From NCBI GenBank assembly GCA_025617745.1, contig CM046866.1:15135725-15199724 (forward strand): 64,000 bases of DNA, given 5' to 3'. The stretch comes from Heliocidaris erythrogramma (lineage: Eukaryota; Echinodermata; Echinoidea; Camarodonta; Echinometridae). Below are positions 61,980 through 64,000 of the stretch, piece after piece (position 1 is the first letter of the stretch; every line of letters starts with the position of its first letter). A program made the position numbers and the translations under genes. The notes under the pieces are model-generated. The model was not told the DNA's origin. It made no database searches and worked only from the letters and a program-made list of their open reading frames with translations.

Positions 61980-62810
61980 ATTCAGGTCAACCTCACTAAC
62001 ACAATTACACCACATATTACTCATAAGAAAATCGACAATTAACGCGTTAACGACAGCCATGACACTGACAGTGTCACTCATCTCATGACCATCGCATCTT
62101 CAGACTTCAGTCATGTCAGTTCAGGGAAGTCATGCCATGAAGTGAAGAGTGAAGACGTAGACTGAACTTCTGAAGCGAAGTCTTCACAATCACAGGCACA
62201 GCTCACTCTGTCTTCAGTGTGAGTATTAGGTCCATTCTCCGCAAAAAGGCACCAAAAGGGTTGCACAAATTGAAAAAATTCAACACAAGAAAATCCATAA
62301 AACTCATTTGAATTCGGAAACTTTAATACTTTGATAACACAGAACAGTCAGTGGGTTGTTTTTAACCACACCTTATTTTTCAAGAAATAGTATCTAACTT
62401 GAACACCTGTTTGGCATATATTTACGACCGATCAGATACGTTACCAGTCAGCTTTACACAAGAAAATTGTGGAGGGTGTATCATTTACGGATCATTCATG
62501 TAAATATCTATTTAAAAATAAACGTTACTAATATGCACACATGGTTATAGAAAATTTTACTAAACTTTGATTGGTCCAGATACAAAAAAAGACTGATGTT
62601 TGAAGTGTGTAGGTCAAAATTAGCGCGAAAAATAGTCTATTTTGGTATAAAAATGCATAACCCTAAATTGCATTTTATATCTCTAATACACTTAGATCTT
62701 GTATCACATTGATAACATATTAAATGCTATGCATAAGTATAGAAATTATTATAGAAAGCTAATTACAAGTACTTTTTACATTATATTCCATACACTTTGG
62801 ATTAAAAGGA
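61980..62810. other. 5' flank of the transposase gene
   Basis: I searched the minus strand for the missing THAP Cys pair exon and found none that joins in phase. The word tacgttaccagtc near 62437 is the inverse of the ggtaacgtatctgac word of the repeat that follows. Confidence 0.4.
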
Positions 62811-62818
62811 AGGGGAAA

Positions 62819-63545
62819 TATGGTAACGTATCTGACAGACCTCTACTACAAAACCTCGTTACTGTGAGGTATATATCAACATGATGATCGGTTAACTCAC
62901 ACTTGCACTTTATCTTACATCAAAATGTATTATCCACCAATAACATTCATAACCTTGGATAGTCGCCTTAAACTAGCTCAGTAAGTGCAAAGTCATATAT
63001 ATATTCATCAATAACATACGTGCATAGATGAACAAAATTAAGACAACAACATAATTATATCTGTTTGAAACGTATGACCGAAACTTTTGATTTCTAATGC
63101 ACAATGTAGTCCATGTAGCTCTATTAACTCATTGATTAGATAATGTAACATTATTCAGATAAGAACAAAATCATCAAATTGATTACCACCGAGTGAAAAG
63201 AAGATATACGGTCACGTAGATATGGTAACGTATTTGACATACATCTACTACAAAATTTCGTTACTGAGAGTTATATATCAATATGATAAAATCACTCTTG
63301 TATTTTGTTTTACACCCACATGTTATATCCACCAATAAAAATCATATTTATAGCCTTGGGTAATCGCAAATTAACGCAAAACATAATAATAATTCTGTTT
63401 GAAATGTATGATGAACGAAACTTGACATCTAATGCACACTGTAGTCTCCGAAACTATATTAACTCATTGATTAGATATGTAACATTATTCAGATAGAACA
63501 AAATCATGAAATTGATTGCCTCCGAGGCAAAGAAAAAATATACAA
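62819..63545 (+). repeat. 402-bp direct repeat, two copies
   Basis: The unit begins tatggtaacgtatctgaca at 62819 and 63221 and holds ctactacaaaa, tcgttactg, gaaacgtatga/gaaatgtatga, aactcattgattagat and acattattcagata. The second copy is shortened. A further ggtaacgtatctgacac at 63908 marks a third partial copy. Confidence 0.7.
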
Positions 63546-63549
63546 GGTA

Positions 63550-64000
63550 ACATACGTTAAATGTATTATGTCGACATGGCAATCCATGTGCATTATTCTA
63601 CATAATACCATGTTTTCCAGAATTGAAATCACTACAACCATGCATACAAACAATAACCATCCAGAGATCTCTTTTAGCTTAGTAGACTTATAAGTCCTCC
63701 TGACGATTTAATTTTTTATAAATACAACGTTATTTCACAAGGCTAGTTTAATTTGCTCTGCCCTAAAAAGTTTTCAAAAATAATAAAATATCTCAAATAA
63801 TAACGTTGCATAGATATCAAAAGCATTGTATAATGTATTAACGTATTTTCACATTTTCTTTAATGAATTTTATTTAAAAAAAAGCTAAGGAACAATACTT
63901 TAATGGTGGTAACGTATCTGACACAAATCTTATTTAATCTAACTAAAACTCCTTTCTTTAAACAAATTATGCGATTAATCATCCAAACAAGTATTTTGGT
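63550..64000. other. AT-rich end of the window
   Basis: Only the partial repeat start at about 63907 is recognised. No gene is seen. Confidence 0.4.

Noticed and set aside
1..64000. CRISPR arrays, bacterial operons, rRNA genes
   Set aside because: The introns, retroelements and MITEs show an animal nuclear genome. No regularly spaced short repeats with unique spacers and no rRNA sequence were seen.

Overview
The window is from an animal nuclear genome. Genes are split by GT-AG introns, the DNA is AT-rich, and most of it is mobile-element debris. The repeat types (TTAA-flanked MITEs, a cgtccgtcgtccgt-containing tandem element, CR1/L2-like tails ending in gcgctatataaat plus TTA repeats, abundant tacatgta) suggest a marine invertebrate deuterostome. 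An echinoderm such as a sea urchin is my best guess, from recall of repeat types only.

Three protein-coding loci can be supported. (1) CTU2, the cytoplasmic tRNA 2-thiolation subunit 2, lies on + at 8405-31264. Twelve exons join in consistent phase and end at a TAA; only the extreme N-terminus is not located. (2) An intact, single-exon, 502-residue SLC7-type amino-acid transporter (light-chain LAT/y+LAT group) lies on - at 43301-41793. (3) A THAP9/P-element-like transposase gene lies on - at 61564-57710. Its three exons carry part of the THAP finger, a coiled coil and the transposase core, but the big exon has three frame changes and the first exon is not seen, so it is probably decaying.

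Layout. 0.46-6.3 kb is a composite of inverted and direct copies of exon-like cassettes that end in splice-donor consensus, with two long hairpins. 6.3-7.4 kb holds two direct copies of a tRNA-like repeat plus a smaller direct repeat. 7.4-31.3 kb is CTU2. Its introns contain a 7SL/tRNA-like SINE, a complete young non-autonomous LTR retrotransposon (10510-16468, minus orientation, 2.1-kb LTRs, TTAA target duplication), several TTAA MITEs, TA MITEs and a 329-bp tandem element. 31.3-41.8 kb has tandem repeats, nested MITEs, a CT-rich array and a foldback element built of GAAAGAC words. 41.8-43.3 kb is the SLC7 gene. 43.3-57.7 kb is intergenic with a dead RNase-H-bearing LINE, a palindrome with a tRNA-like centre, a CR1/L2 3' fragment and a Tc1 foldback. 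57.7-64 kb is the THAP transposase locus followed by a 402-bp direct repeat.

The three genes show no functional link to one another. CTU2 works with CTU1 on tRNA wobble uridine 34, the SLC7 protein is a membrane transporter, and the THAP protein is transposon-derived. All calls come from reading the sequence and family knowledge; no search was run.
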